64,000 nucleotides of DNA from Entomortierella parvispora (Eukaryota; Mortierellomycota; Mortierellomycetes; Mortierellales; Mortierellaceae), in contig OY752148.1 of assembly GCA_963573315.1 (NCBI GenBank), positions 1,417,263-1,481,262 of the forward strand. The letters run 5' to 3'. A program made the position numbers and the translations under genes. Of this stretch, positions 10,980-23,466 are shown piece by piece. Numbering within the stretch: position 1 is the stretch's first letter; the number at the start of each line of letters is the position of its first letter. The notes beneath the pieces are model-generated. The model made no database searches. It was not told where the DNA came from and worked only from the letters and a program-made list of their open reading frames with translations.

Positions 10980-12841
10980 ATGTTGTCCTCCCAAAAGTTT
11001 GGCCTGGCCAAAGTTGCCGCCAAGGCTTTCATCACTCCCTTGGTAATCACGAGATGTCAATGTATTGACGCTGCTCAACTTGGAATGGCAACCAAGCCTC
11101 TATTCCCTTACTCACATGGAGCGCGGCGACAGCAAGACACATTTACACAAAGCAAACTCACACGACAACTGATCGGACTGGACAAAATACACAGCATCCT
11201 CTCCCTAAAGATGGGCCATGGAGCGGAATATAGACCAGACGGACCTCCATTCCGACCCAATTTTTTTTCTCTCTCCCTCTTTCCCCCATGGAATGGGGTG
11301 TCCAAACCTCAAACAAAGGAACAAAAACACAAGAGAAACGCAGGGGAGAGCCCAATGGATTTCTCTCACGGTCCTCAATCGCTGACGGTTTTATCTTTCG
11401 TTAATCGAATCTATTTGCCTGTAGACTGTCCGTCCTTTTGCCTCCTCTGCCGTGCCGCGCAACGTCACGATCAACCTCCACGAAGGATCCTTTGAATCCT
11501 ACAACTGCGATACCCCCTCCTTGGATGTTAAGGTCTCCAAGGATGAGCTCGTTCACATGTACAAGAGCATGGTTACCATGAGACGTATGGAGATGGCTTC
11601 TGATGGCCTGTACAAGGCTAAGCTGATCCGTGGTTTCTGTCATTTGTGCACCGGTCAGGTAATGAAACTACGCTTTCTCTACATTTTTATTTTTTTCAAA
11701 GTGCGACTGTGAGGAATTCGCGTGAAGTAAAACCACATTTGAGCGGCGAGAGGCTGCTCTGGCTGCTCTTTTGATCTGTGCTTTGTAAAAGTGGATTCCG
11801 ACTTTTCACGCGTTTGTCAAGCTTGGGGAAGTTTTATGGCATTGACCCAATCGTTTATTTAATGCTCTAATGGTTTTTAGGAAGCCGTTGCTGTTGGTAT
11901 GGAGACTGCATTGACTGCCGAGGATAAGATCATCACTGCCTACCGCTGCCACGGATTCACCTACATGCGTGGGGGTTCCATCACCTCTATTCTCGCCGAG
12001 CTTCTCGGACGCCGCGCTGGTATCTCTGGAGGCAAGGGAGGCTCCATGCACATGTTCACTCCCAACTTCTTTGGAGGGAACGGTATTGTCGGTGCCCAAG
12101 TTCCCCTCGGTGCCGGCATCGCATTCGCCCAAAAGTATCTCGGTCACAAGGCCGCCACCTTTGCCCTCTATGGTGATGGTGCCTCTAACCAGGGTCAGGT
12201 CTTTGAGGCTTACAACATGGCCAAGCTCTGGGACTTGCCCGCTGTCTTTGTTTGCGAGAACAATCGTTACGGAATGGGAACTGCCTCCAACCGTTCTTCT
12301 GCCAACACTAGTTACTTCAAGCGTGGAGACTATATTCCTGGCTTGAAGGTAAGAGTCATTGACAATGTTAAACGGAGAGCGAGAGACAGATTGGATATTG
12401 ACTTTGTTCATTTATTTCTTAATTGACTAGGTCAATGGTATGGATGTTTTGGCCGTTCATCAAGCTGTTGCCTACGCCAAGGAGTGGGCTTCCTCTGGCA
12501 AGGGACCTCTTCTGCTGGAGATGGAAACCTACCGTTATGGTGGTCACTCCATGTCTGACCCTGGTACCACTTACCGTACCCGTGAGGAGATCCAGAACAT
12601 GCGATCCAACAACGACCCCATCACGGGATTGAAGCAGCGTCTGTTGGACTTGAACGTGATCACTGAAGACGAGATGAAGGCCATTGAAAAGAATGCTCGC
12701 GCTGAGGTTGACAAGTCTGTGGAAGAGGCCAAAGCCAGCCCCGAGCCCGACATGGGCGAGTTCTTCACCCATGTCTACCAGAAGGGAAGCGAGGTTCCTT
12801 TCCTCCGTGGACGCGAGCCTGAGGAGATCTACAAGTACTAG
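10980..12841 (+). CDS. PDA1: Pyruvate dehydrogenase E1 component subunit alpha, mitochondrial
   Basis: Exons are 10980-11042, 11425-11658, 11881-12348 and 12431-12841, giving 391 residues. With E1 beta the protein decarboxylates pyruvate using thiamine diphosphate, the first step of the mitochondrial pyruvate dehydrogenase complex. The N-terminus ([17 protein letters not shown]) is basic and amphipathic, as expected of a matrix targeting peptide. GDGASNQGQ through to CENN is the thiamine diphosphate and Mg binding motif. [12 protein letters not shown] is the phosphorylation loop where PDH kinase inactivates the enzyme. Length matches fungal Pda1 proteins. The first intron (382 nt) is long for this window and separates the targeting peptide from the mature enzyme. 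Confidence 0.96.
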
Positions 12842-14063
12842 AGAGATCAAGACCCCGTCCTAGTGCGATCAGTCATGAAAAACCCAATTGATAAAAAACA
12901 AGACAAAAAAGAACCAAAAATAAAAGAATACCTTGTCAAATTTTGTCTAGTTTGATTTTTTTTGACCCTTGTCCAACCATGTCGACGTCCCGCCCCTGGC
13001 TGTTGCTCGCTGGCGAACCACGGGCGCGGAGGATGTCGCCACTTGAGACTGCTCAATTTGCATGGCGTGATTGGCTGACTGAAATTCAAAATTCAAGAAC
13101 AGTCGCCGCCGAGATAACGCGGAAGGGGATCGACCGCACGAGAAAACCTTTGCTCACTCTCTGGAAGACGATCTGGCAGGGGTGCAGAAGTTCCAGAGAT
13201 CAATTGGCTGGAACATGGAGATTAATGTAGGCGTAGAGACTGTTGGCGTCATCAAATCCTTCACGCTGCTTCTTGCTTGTAGATGTCTGGCCCATACTCT
13301 CTTGGCCTTTGAAGAGAGGACGTCGCGAACGGATCAGTCGGTCTTTGATTCACGGATTCACACGCGGCCCCTTCAAATTGCGACTTTTTTTTCAGTCCGA
13401 AAGAGTCCAGCTGCAGTGGAAGAGCGGTCGATGCTGCGAATGAATAGGATGCCTGTCGGAAGAAAAAGAACAGTGGTTGGAAATCATGAGCGAGAGAGGA
13501 GAGGAGTGCGTGAGACTTGAGAGAAGAGGGGGGAGGGGAGGGAGAGGGAGGGAGGGCCTCGACTGGGGATCAAATAAATTTCAATGCCCGGAGGTGATTG
13601 TGTGATGTGAGAGCGAAATGATTTGAGATTTTTTTTTCCTTCTTGTTTTTGGTTCACGTTCGATGGCATGCGTTCCTGGCGGTGTTGTGTGAGAGCAGGG
13701 AAGATTATCAACAAAACGTTGTGTGAGGTGAGGGAAGGACGGAATGCAGCCAGGTCAAGAGGGCGCGCAAAAAAAGCTTGAGAATGACAACCCCAAGGGG
13801 CAGCCAGGCTAGCTGCAGCCCATTGTTCCACCACGCAGCAAGACAAAGAGAAAGACAGGAAAAAAGAGAGAAAAAAAAAAGAGTGGGGGAGCAGCTTCCC
13901 TGTGCGTGCTTTTGCTTGGGAAAAAAAAGAGGAGTCAAGGAATTCGATTCACACTCCTCCGCCCAATATAAAATCAGTCAGAAACCGCCTTTTTCCTTCT
14001 TTTCTCTTCTTTCCTGTTCTCCATCTCATCCCCCCCTCTCCTCATCCCACATCAACTTCAGCC
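12842..14063. other. Intergenic region, PDA1 to SAM synthetase
   Basis: This 1.2-kb stretch has several short open frames on both strands, but none shows a known domain or plausible splicing. A purine-rich run (GAGGGGGGAGGGGAGGGAGAGGGAGG type) is at 13521-13556. A CT-rich leader precedes the SAM synthetase ATG. Confidence 0.5.
12919..12924 (+). promoter_or_regulatory. Candidate poly(A) signal of PDA1
   Basis: AATAAA lies 78 bases after the PDA1 stop codon. Confidence 0.45.
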
Positions 14064-15527
14064 ATGTCCACCTTCCTTTTCACCTCCGAGTCCGTCGGCG
14101 AGGGTCACCCCGGTAGGTTCTAGTCTTCTTCTCTTCCTCATGGCGACAGCAGAAGAAAAAAAAAAGGAGAAAGCGTCCTCCGCATCAAGATCAGGATTCA
14201 GTCGCTGGATCCGAATCACCCACCCAACCAAGATCAGTCTGCTCTTTTCAACTCTTTGAAAACTAACAAATCTCGACTTTTCGGTTATCATGGATTCGCT
14301 TCCTATTATCTAGACAAGATCTGCGATCAGGTTTCTGACGCCATTTTGGATGCTTGCCTCGAGCAGGACCCCATGTCCAAGGTTGCTTGCGAGACTGCTG
14401 CCAAGACCGGTATGATCATGGTTCTCGGTGAGATCACCACCAAGGCCACTTTGGATTACCAGAAGATTATCCGCAACACCGTCAAGAACATTGGATACGA
14501 TGACTCCTCCAAGGGCTTCGACTACAAGACCTGCAACGTTCTTGTCGCCATTGAGCAGCAGTCTCCCGATATTTACCAGGGTCTCGTCCAGAAGGGCTTC
14601 AACGTTGAGGATATTGGAGCTGGTGATCAGGGTATCATGTTCGGTTACGCTACCGATGAGACCCCCGAGCTCATGCCCTTGACCTTGGTCTTGTCCCACA
14701 AGCTCAACAAGAAGATGGCTGATGGCCGTCGCGATGGCACCCTCCCTTACCTTCGCCCCGACTCCAAGACCCAGGTCACCATCGAGTACAAGAACGAGGG
14801 TGGTGCTTTGGTTCCCCTCCGTGTCCACACCGTCGTCATCTCCGTTCAGCACTCTGAGGATGTTGACAACGAGACCCTCCGCAAGGCCCTCAAGGAGGAG
14901 GTCATTGAGAAGGTCATCCCCGCCAAGTACCTTACCCCCGAGACCGTCTACCATCTCCAGCCCTCTGGCAAGTTCATCATCGGTGGTCCCCAGGGAGATG
15001 CCGGTGTCACTGGACGCAAGATCATTGTCGACACCTACGGTGGTCACGGTGCTCACGGTGGTGGAGCTTTCTCTGGAAAGGATTGGTCCAAGGTCGATCG
15101 TTCCGCTGCCTACACTGGTCGCTGGATCGCCAAGTCCATTGTCCACGCCGGTCTCGCCCGCCGTGCCTTGGTCCAGCTCTCCTACGCCATCGGTGTTGCC
15201 GAGCCCACTTCCATCTTTGTCGACACCTACGGTACCGGCACCAAGTCTGACGAGGAGATCCTCGCCATCGTCAAGCGCAACTTCGACCTCCGCCCCGGTG
15301 TCATTGTCAAGGAGTTGGATCTCTTCAAGCCCATCTACACCAAGACTGCCTGCTACGGACACTTTGGTCGTGATGAGTTCACCTGGTAAGTTTTTCTCTG
15401 TCTTTTTCTTTCAATGCTCCCCTATATTCCCATGGTATGTTTGCACTTGTTCATCGACTCAATCCATTGACTCATTTATTTGCTTTTTATCGTCAACAGG
15501 GAGCAGCCCCGCGAGCTCAAGTTTTAA
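14064..15527 (+). CDS. SAM2: S-adenosylmethionine synthetase
   Basis: Exons are 14064-14112, 14314-15385 and 15500-15527, giving 382 residues. The enzyme makes S-adenosylmethionine from methionine and ATP. The N-terminus ([16 protein letters not shown]) spans intron 1 and holds the conserved ATP-binding His. GAGDQG and GGGAFSGKD are the family signatures, and the length matches eukaryotic enzymes. The last exon encodes only the end of the protein, starting by completing the Trp codon. Codon use is strongly biased towards C-ending codons, as in other highly expressed fungal genes. This explains the long antisense open frame across 14310-15362, which is a shadow. Confidence 0.97.
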
Positions 15528-16382
15528 AGAAAGAACAAGAAGGAAAAAAAGGCGTACACCTGCCCTACCATCCTCGTGTCGTAAAGACATGAGGTGGTTG
15601 TGGCGGCGTGTATTTGTATATGCATGATAATCGACAGGGATTTTTCTGAACGTCCTTTTATCAAGTCACCAGCAGCTGGTTCAACCCATGTTGTTTGCCC
15701 ATTTTCTCAAAATTCTAAAGCTTCTTCAAAAACTTTTTACCCTCTCTCCACACACCATCAGAATTGATGTTCATTCCCTTTGTATGTAGACTTCTTTTTT
15801 CATTGTTCTTTCCTTATGATAACCATTGTTCAACACAATAAATGTACTTTTACCGCCTCCTTTTACAACTCTTCGAGCGTGAATGACAGATACAAGGTTG
15901 CATTCTTGATGTTGAAGCTTCAAGTTCGAATACAAGTCATCCTTGCAGCAGAAAGTTGGCAGGCAACAAGAGCAGAGTTACGTCAACATCTCAAATGCTG
16001 GGGTAAATTAGAATTTTGTTGTAGAAGCTTCGAGCACCAGAGAGCCTTTCGCTCATGCCATGGAACGCCCAAGCCGGCTCTTCATATGAGAAAGAGGTTT
16101 TGTCCCTCCCCACGACTTTCGTTGACACGCGGCACTGAAGCGGAAATCAGGACTGCCGAATTCCATCAATCACGTGTTACACGTGACTAATCAGCCACCA
16201 AATTCGCGCGGTTGAAAGGAGGCATGCATTGTTCAATAATGGTGTGAATCTCTGCTCGCTCATCCACCACGGTCGCATCTATATACCTTTGGGGAAAAGA
16301 GCTCCGTTTTGGCTCTCTCTCTAATTTCGTCGTGGTCATCTCATTTCAAATACCTCCAAATCACCATCGTCTAGCAGCCAGC
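15528..16382. other. Intergenic region, SAM synthetase to TFB2
   Basis: No convincing gene is seen. A short inverted element with two CACGTG-like cores (TCACGTGTTACACGTGA) is at 16170-16186, upstream of TFB2. CACGTG is the E-box bound by bHLH factors such as Cbf1 or Pho4 in yeasts, but its use here is untested. Confidence 0.45.
15837..15842 (+). promoter_or_regulatory. Candidate poly(A) signal of SAM synthetase
   Basis: AATAAA lies 310 bases after the stop codon. It is the clearest signal in this 3' region, but the distance is long. Confidence 0.3.
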
Positions 16383-18345
16383 ATGTCAAAATTTCAAACA
16401 TCCATCCACGAGTACCTGGAAACTCTTCCACTTCAGACATTCAATCGACTCTACCAAAAACCAGCAACATGTTTGGCCGTCTTTCGGTATGTGTCTGTAC
16501 TATGAAGCTCAGGGCCATTCCTTCTCCCTTTCTTTGAGAGGACTTTATTGACATGGGACGATAATGCAGCATGACTGATTAATTAACGACTCGGGGGTGA
16601 TTTTTTTTTCTATTTGAAGTCTTTTGCCACCATTAGGCAAACAAATAATCATGTCTAGTCTCTATGTGGATCCGCCTATCGCTGTCTCGGATATGAAGCT
16701 TTGGTTCAAGGACACAGCGGGAGAGGTGTATGTATACTGCGGGAGAAATAGATAGTGATTGGGATGATAATGCTTTTCAGATCCACTTTCCTAACTGATC
16801 AGTTTTTGTAGGAAACACACAGAAGCAATGCAGCGACTGAAGGCTTTGCACATCTTTGACGAAGTTCGAGGGAAATACGCCATGAACGCCACATTTCTGG
16901 AGCAGTTCAGAAATGCTTTGACTGGAGGGTAAGAGGCTGGGATCATGAAATGAGAGTCCTTGCACCATCCCGATCAGCTTTTTTTTATTCAATCTCACTC
17001 ATTTTTTGTGCTTAAAATGTCATAGTGGCACCTCGCAAAGCTTTGGACTTGCCACATCAACACCAGACAAATATCATGTGGACATTCCCTTCCTGGATGA
17101 TTACGCCACAAAGCAATGGGAGGCGATTCTACACTTTATGGTCGGTACTACTGAGGGTCGACCACCGTGTAAAGGTGTTTTGAACTTGCTCGGACGGAGT
17201 GGACTGATGACAGGTGGGGCTGACAATGGTGGTGCTGGGGGGGACCAAATGGATGCTCGGGATTTCGCAAGTCAGATGGCACGGCAGGATTTCGGTGTTC
17301 CCAAGATTACACACAAGGGGTTCCAGTTCTTGTTGCAGGATATCAACACTCAGGTGTGGGCGTTTCTGCTCCAGTACTTGAACATGGCAGAGAGTTTGAA
17401 CATGGATCTGGTCGAGGTGTTGACTTTTTTTTTCCAACTGGGATCGCTGGAATTGGGCAAAGACTATTCATCTGAGACCCTGACTCCAACACAGACGCAT
17501 CTTTTGGAGGATTTGAAGGCTTATGGCATTGTTTATCAGCGCAAGAGAGGCAGTCGGCGATATTATCCTACCAGATTGGCAACAACATTGACATCAGGGA
17601 CACCGGTCATGCTGGGATCACATACTAACGCCACCAAGATTGCAGCAGCCGCCGCAGCTAGGAAGGCGGAAGAGGAGGAAGAGGATGATCACGGTTTCAT
17701 TGTATTGGAGACCAATTACAGGATCTATGCTTACACTGGTAAGTGGCTATATAAAGTCGATGGTGGCGTTGGCTTTATTTGGTGGCGATTAGGATTTCTT
17801 GATCGACTGAGCTTTGTCGTTTGTCTTGTCTCTTAGATTCTCCATTGCAAATCGCGGTCTTGAACCTTTTCGTCCACTTGCGAGATCGATTCCCCAACAT
17901 GGTGACAGGCGTGGTGACGCGCGACAGTATTCGAAGAGCACTATCGAAAGGCATCACGGCGGATCAGATTATCACCTACTTGACAGCCCATGCTCATGCT
18001 CAAATGCGGAAACACTCTCCAATTCTGCCACTGACAGTGGTGGATCAGATTCGACTGTGGGAGATTGAGAAAAACAGACTGCGACCAGTCCCATCTTGGC
18101 TGTATTCTCAATTCAGTCGTCAGCAGGACTTTGAAAGCACGTTAGAGTACGCGAGCGAGCTGGATGTGGTGTTGTGGTCAAACCAGAAGAGGAGGATGCT
18201 GTGTATCACGGCAGAGGGACATACCGCAGTAGGAGCTTATGTCCGCAAGCTTATCAGTCGGCACAAGGAACTACAGGCGCAACAGGCCCAGCAATCAAGT
18301 CCACACACCCAGCATTCGCCGCATGTCTCCTCCGTTGCGTCGTAG
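16383..18345 (+). CDS. TFB2: TFIIH core subunit Tfb2/p52
   Basis: Exons are 16383-16486, 16620-16727, 16812-16928, 17026-17738 and 17837-18345, giving 516 residues. Tfb2/p52 anchors and stimulates the XPB helicase in TFIIH, which opens DNA in RNA polymerase II initiation and nucleotide excision repair. The N-terminus RLYQKPATCLAVFR is a family hallmark. WEAILHFMVG, MDLVEVLTFFFQL, RKRGSRRYYPTRLA and GFIVLETNYRIYAYT follow in family order. The C-terminal part (FPNMVTGVVTRDS and RLWEIEKNRLR) covers the XPB- and p8-binding region. The donor of exon 2 was placed at GAGGT/GTATGT because only that choice keeps the frame. An insert rich in Ala, Glu and Asp (about residues 310-330) is not in the animal protein. 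Confidence 0.94.
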
Positions 18346-18981
18346 CAATAAAGCTTGCCGTGTTGTGATGTGCAACATGAACCAAACGAGAAAATGTGGA
18401 GTGTAAGAGACTGGGAAACCGAGCCAGTGGGAGCCAATCAGCAAATGACCGAATCCATGTCAAGTGATGGCGAAGAGACATTCTTGGAAACGGTCAGGAG
18501 GCCAGGAGGCCGGAAGAACAAGGCCAGAGGCAGGAAGGAATCTCGAGGATTGGCGCTCAAAGGCGGATCACATAAGCTAAGCAGGCGGCGGGAGACGAAA
18601 GGACGAATTTGCTCACACTTTTGCTTGTCCTCCGTTCACTTCATTTCCCTGCCACCATTGCCCTTCGTGGACAACTCGCCGAGCCCACCCTTTGTTGTTG
18701 AGTCTGGTCCACCTCTGAGCAGAAGCAAAGCGGCTATCGAGGCTCACCCCGTCCTACTTTTTTTTTTTTCTTTTTTTTTTCTGCTTCTTCTTCTTCGCTT
18801 TCCTCGTCTTCGTCATAGCCGTCTTTCTTCACCGATATCACCGATATCATTTTATCTGTCCCTTGCCACACCTTTTCTCATTCCATTTCCACCCTCTTTT
18901 TTAACTCATTCCCTCCGTTCCCACCGTGGACTAACACCCTAACTTCAATCATACTCTTGGGCCCACCATTACGTGTTTTCA
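18346..18981. other. Intergenic region, TFB2 to nucleoside transporter
   Basis: No gene is seen. Poly-T tracts at 18758-18780 are followed by a CTT-rich leader before the transporter ATG. Confidence 0.45.
18347..18352 (+). promoter_or_regulatory. Candidate poly(A) signal of TFB2
   Basis: AATAAA starts just one base after the TFB2 stop codon. Confidence 0.35.
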
Positions 18982-21160
18982 ATGCCCGCTGAGGATGAGA
19001 CCAGGCCCTTGTCCGCTCAGGACGTGAACCTCACCAACAATGGTGATCCAGACGATGACGATGGTGACGAGAATGATCCCTTGCTACACCCTTCTCTCCC
19101 CAGACACAATACGGTTGTGCATGGACCACCTGCAGACCCATGGCGCATTTCGTACTGGATCATGGTCCTCCAAGGAGCGTCCATGCTGCTGCCTTGGAAT
19201 GGTAAGTCTTACTCGATCCTACAAAGTCCTCACGAAGCGCAGGTCCATTGTCGTGTCTCCAGTCGCTCTGTCTAATGCGGTAATGCGTATCCTTTTTGTA
19301 GTGTTTATCACGGCCAAGGGCTTTTTTCAATTTCGGTTTGCGGGATCGCCTTACGAGGAAAACTTTCAAAACTACTTCTCAGTCGCGTTCATGGGAACCA
19401 ACCTGTTGGTGGTCGGAAGTTCTATCCTTATTCAGAAGCAGGTAAAACACGACGCTGGTTGACAATGGGCCGTATTGTGGAAAAAATTGAGGCTGAGGAC
19501 GAGAACCAAATGGATACCAAGAGAATGAGCAATGGGCACCATCAACAACAGTGGACAAAATGACTAGTCGTTTAGAACAAGGAACAGGGGGAGGAGGATC
19601 GACCTTCCCAATTTGCATAGTCCTTGACATCGTTGAGAACGGTTAAAGGGGGGTAATTCATGTTGTTGACAGAATCTCCCTTTTTTGCTATGAAAACTGT
19701 GCTCTAGGCTCCTGGAACAACACACATCATTGGAAGTCTTTTGTTGAACGCGTCCGTATTCCTGGCAATCCTGGTATCAATCCAGATGGAACAGGAGATC
19801 GACCCCACCTTGTATTTCTACTTTGCCATTTCGATGCTCTCGTTGTCCGCCATCTCAACCTCGATCGTTCAGAATGGCATGTTTGGCTTGGCATCTAAAT
19901 TTACTGGACACCATGTTCAGGGAGTCATGGTGTAAGTTGACGCCTTTATCATAATTCGCTTCCAGTATTAAGCAGATGGTTCTAACGCTTATTCATCCCA
20001 ACAGTGGTCAAGGACTTGCAGGCGCTGGCGTTGCTATTTCTCAAATTGTTACCCAAATTTTGTCACCACCCAAGGGAAACTCGTACAGCGACGACTTTGT
20101 GTCAATATCGGATCTGACTGAACTGGGAGGGCATGGCGGAGGAGGACACAGGAGGAGGAGCGAAGGATTGGAGCATTCTGCTTTCATGTTCTTTTCATTT
20201 GCGCTGGCGTTCACGCTCGTTTCTGTTCTTGGTCAGGCGTTGCTAATCCGTCTTCCAATCTATGACTATTACACATCAGAGCAAGCCCTTCAGCCCATTC
20301 AGTTCCTGGCACCCCCCTCACCCTCAAATGGATTATCAGTTCCAGAACCTGTAGATGCGCGCCGTAACTCCACCAGCTCCATGGCTTCCGCAGTAACCAC
20401 CGTGACCATTACCCCCGCCATGGTTGCAGAGAATAACCGTCGATTGATGGAAGAGGCTCTTGAGCGAGAGGAGGCCGAGCGTGTGAACCATTACAGAAGT
20501 ACAAGTCTTGGCGCCACAGCCTTGGCCACAGACGCGAGCGCGATGCAGCTAATGCAGGACATTTACCCAAAAAAGAAGGCCCATCCTCTGTTGATCTTGT
20601 ACATATCCATCACCTTGGTCTTTGCCCTGACCTTGTCCTTGTTCCCGTCTTTGACGGCCCTGGTCGAGTCAACCAACGAAGCGCCGGATCGTGGCCGAGT
20701 CTTTGACGATTTGTTCGTGCCACTACATTTCCTGGTCTATAACGTGGGCGATTGGTCCGGCAAGGTGCTACCCTCGTTTGCGTTCTTTGCTCCCAACACG
20801 ACTCATCCTACTCGGAAACAACAATTGAGATACTTGGCGGGATCGTTGGCCCGCATGATGTTCATCCCCATCTTTCTTACCGCCAACTTGCCGATCAAAC
20901 CCGAGGGAGCTCGTCTGTTGCCGTTGCTGATTCGTCGGGACGAGATCTGGTTCTTGCTTGTGTTCTTGTTTGCGATTTCAAACGGATACTTGGGCAGTCT
21001 GATCATGATGGTCGGTCCTGCCTGCGTACTTGGAGGCGAGAAGAAGGGTCGCGCGGGTGTCAAGCTGGGCTTTTGGCTGACGTCAGGACTGGCCCTAGGA
21101 AGTGTTGCAAGCTTTGGAGTGAGGGAGTTGATGTGCGCCAAGGGTGGTTGTTCAGCTTAG
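18982..21160 (+). CDS. FUN26: Equilibrative nucleoside transporter (SLC29/FUN26 family)
   Basis: Exons are 18982-19201, 19302-19441, 19708-19931 and 20005-21160, giving 579 residues. The family moves nucleosides and nucleobases down their gradients. Yeast Fun26 acts in the vacuolar membrane. The N-terminal 50 residues are acidic and cytosolic. The first helix has QGASMLLPWN, the family's signature start. NGMFGLASKF and QGLAGAGVA in helices 4-5 also fit. A charged cytosolic loop between helices 6 and 7 (about residues 310-390) is followed by NVGDWSGK, RMMFIPIFL and AISNGYLGSL, which match the second half of ENT proteins. About eleven helices are expected. An acidic PLLHP motif near the N-terminus resembles a dileucine-type vacuolar sorting signal, which is only suggestive. 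Confidence 0.92.
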
Positions 21161-21215
21161 GTAGCTGAAGTCCAGTGATATGCGATGAAAACAACAAAAT
21201 GGAAATCCTGCAAAC

Positions 21216-21221
21216 AATAAA
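21216..21221 (+). promoter_or_regulatory. Candidate poly(A) signal of the nucleoside transporter
   Basis: AATAAA lies 56 bases after the stop codon. Confidence 0.45.
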
Positions 21222-21394
21222 CTACATAGAGAAGAGGCATTGTTACATACGAATGGCGCTCACTGACCAGACATGCTGACTCTGACCAGGAAAATGGCTG
21301 AAGTGTACATAATCTTTTTTTTCGCGTTTGACTTACATCTGTCACGCGTCAGGATGACCTTCGAGGCCAGAAACGCGTCTGCCTAAATAGGCGC

Positions 21395-22610
21395 AATTTG
21401 GACGGCGGTGTGCGCCCAGGTCTTTGGGTTGGCCCCGACTCCTCCAGTTATGGCCATTTCTCGAGCAATGGAAGGCATTGGAGCCGGACTGACAATGTAA
21501 GAATATACCTATTTTACTGGGCGATGTTGTACAGGTATATATAGATATCCTTTTTTCAAAGCAGCAAGCTTACTCAAGTCAACGCCATTTCCGTCATGTT
21601 TTTTTTCGAGTAGCCAAAGCTTTGCCTTCATCCTCGGTGGCGCGCTTGCCGTCTGCCGGCTGACGATTCTTTCTTTTGAACCCTACATCGCTGGTTATTT
21701 TGTCATTCCCATGGATGAACCCAAGGAAGGCGACCCGACTGTTATATCACGCCACTTCGCCTGTTTGTGTTTAGGAAGAGCCATGCTGTGTGTATGGTAC
21801 TGCCGCAATCTTTTATTATCCGATAGAATCCACACCGTCCTTGTCTATCACTTTCCCCTACTCTGGCTGGACATCTATGAAGACTCTGCTGCCCTTCTTG
21901 GCTGGGGTGACACCTTTTGAAATCGCATCGAATCTTGAGTTCGATCCTGTTCTTTCAGCTGTCTTTAACGATCCTGATCGTGACGGATTCCAGCCCCATG
22001 ACGTCCGCCTATAGTTTTGTTATTGACCATGACGTCGGCAAGCTATTAAAGTCAAGGATAACAACAATGATGTCCAGAAAACTCGTCATAGTTTTCGGCT
22101 GGATCTGTGTCTTGAGCTTCTTATTCCTGTTGGCGCAGATGACGCCGAACTCCACGTTTTGGCAGGCGGGTTCTATCAGGGTTATTGCTCCACTGCAGGT
22201 CTTGGACCTATTTGGGTATTTTGCCAACAAAGCGTGGAGATGAATCCACCATTGGAACATCACGGCGTTGGAATTCAGGAGGGTCGGTTCTTTCAGGCAG
22301 AGATTCAGTTGGGAGCTTCGATCGGAATGGCAGCCTCGAACATGATGATTGCGCTATTGCAGCAACAACTAATGTTGCCGAGGAGGCGACGGTGTCAATG
22401 ACCGAGGCCCTGATGAGGGGATATAGCGTCGTGTTTTGCTCATTTGGAGTCATTGCAGGGATTTTGTCTTTGCACCAAATATCCCATTCCGAGAATAATC
22501 TTCAGGAAAGGAACGCGTCGTTAATGGAGATGAGAGAAGGCGATAGAGTCGATTCAGACAAGAGACAGATGAAGAGAGGAGAAGAGGGCAAAGAGGAACT
22601 TTGGAACTAA
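21395..22610 (+). pseudogene. Decayed major facilitator superfamily transporter
   Basis: Several frames on the plus strand carry pieces in the order of an MFS drug- or siderophore-type transporter. Near 21420-21510, ISRAMEGIGAGLTM is the antiporter motif C region. Near 21615-21740 comes AFILGGALAVC with a loop ending in PMDEPKEGD. At 22030-22160 is a later helix pair (VFGWICVLSFLFLLAQMTP). At 22300-22480, LGASIGMAASNMMIALL is a late helix. The frame changes near 21780, 21915, 22160 and 22365, and stops interrupt each piece, with no intron signals at the breaks. The N-terminal third is missing. It is not expected to make a transporter. It may be the relic of a gene lost after duplication elsewhere. 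Confidence 0.7.
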
Positions 22611-23466
22611 AAAGTCCGTTGGACACATGGTGGCAAAGGCTGTTCTATGTTGGTGGCACAAGAAGGCAAGGGCGCTAGATTGGCAGAGGCGGAGAGAGGA
22701 ACATAGGAGAGGATAGATAGGGTGCAGGGCACGGTTCCGTGAGAGGGAAAAGAGGAGCAAGAATGAGAAGGGGACAAACTACAAAGAGAGGATGTCGCTT
22801 TCGCCGTGCCAAGGCCCGCGCTTCCGCTCTCCTGCACATGCTCTTTGGTGTGGGTGGTGCGACAGGACGCCCGCCGATGGCCTCGCCGAGAAAAAGTCCG
22901 AGGGTATTGCCAACAGCCAACAAAAAGAGATGCGGCCCTGAAAGTGTAGAGCGGCGACTGAGCTGTTCTACTTTGCTGCAAGATTGATGACGACGACAGT
23001 CAAAGAAAAGAAGGGCGAAGGAGACGCGACTTCGTGGAGGTCTGTTCAGGAGGGGCCTCTCGGCCGTGTGCGCTTGGGGTGTTGCCACATTGGGAACGCA
23101 GCCAAGGACGGTGTGTGGATTGCAGACAGACAGACGGGTGCCAATCCTCGTCGACCTTGAGCCGTGTCTGCTTGCTTGCCTGCCTCCTTGGCACAGTCAC
23201 TGGATGCCAAGCCAAGAATCGATTCCCTGGCTGCATATATGAGGTGAGGGGGCACGAAGGTCCATCCTTTTTTTTCTTTGTCCTTTTCCCACTTTGCCAT
23301 TCCATTCCGTTCTCTCCATCAACTACCCCTCTCCCCTTCTCTCTCCCTGCCTCTTTACTGTTTCCCCCCACCAAACTCCCTGTCGACCTTTCCTCTGTTC
23401 CCACCCTCCCTCACATACCGACCGTGAGCATTCACTTTTACAAAAGCCCCCAGAGCTCCAACAGCC
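22611..23466. other. Intergenic region and promoter of the PB1-UBA gene
   Basis: No gene is supported. Short open frames occur on both strands without domains. From 23260 to 23466 the sequence is pyrimidine-rich and ends in the PB1-UBA start codon. Confidence 0.45.

Noticed and set aside
14310-15362. 350-codon open frame antisense to SAM synthetase
   Set aside because: It mirrors strong C-ending codon bias on the coding strand and has no domain or start context.
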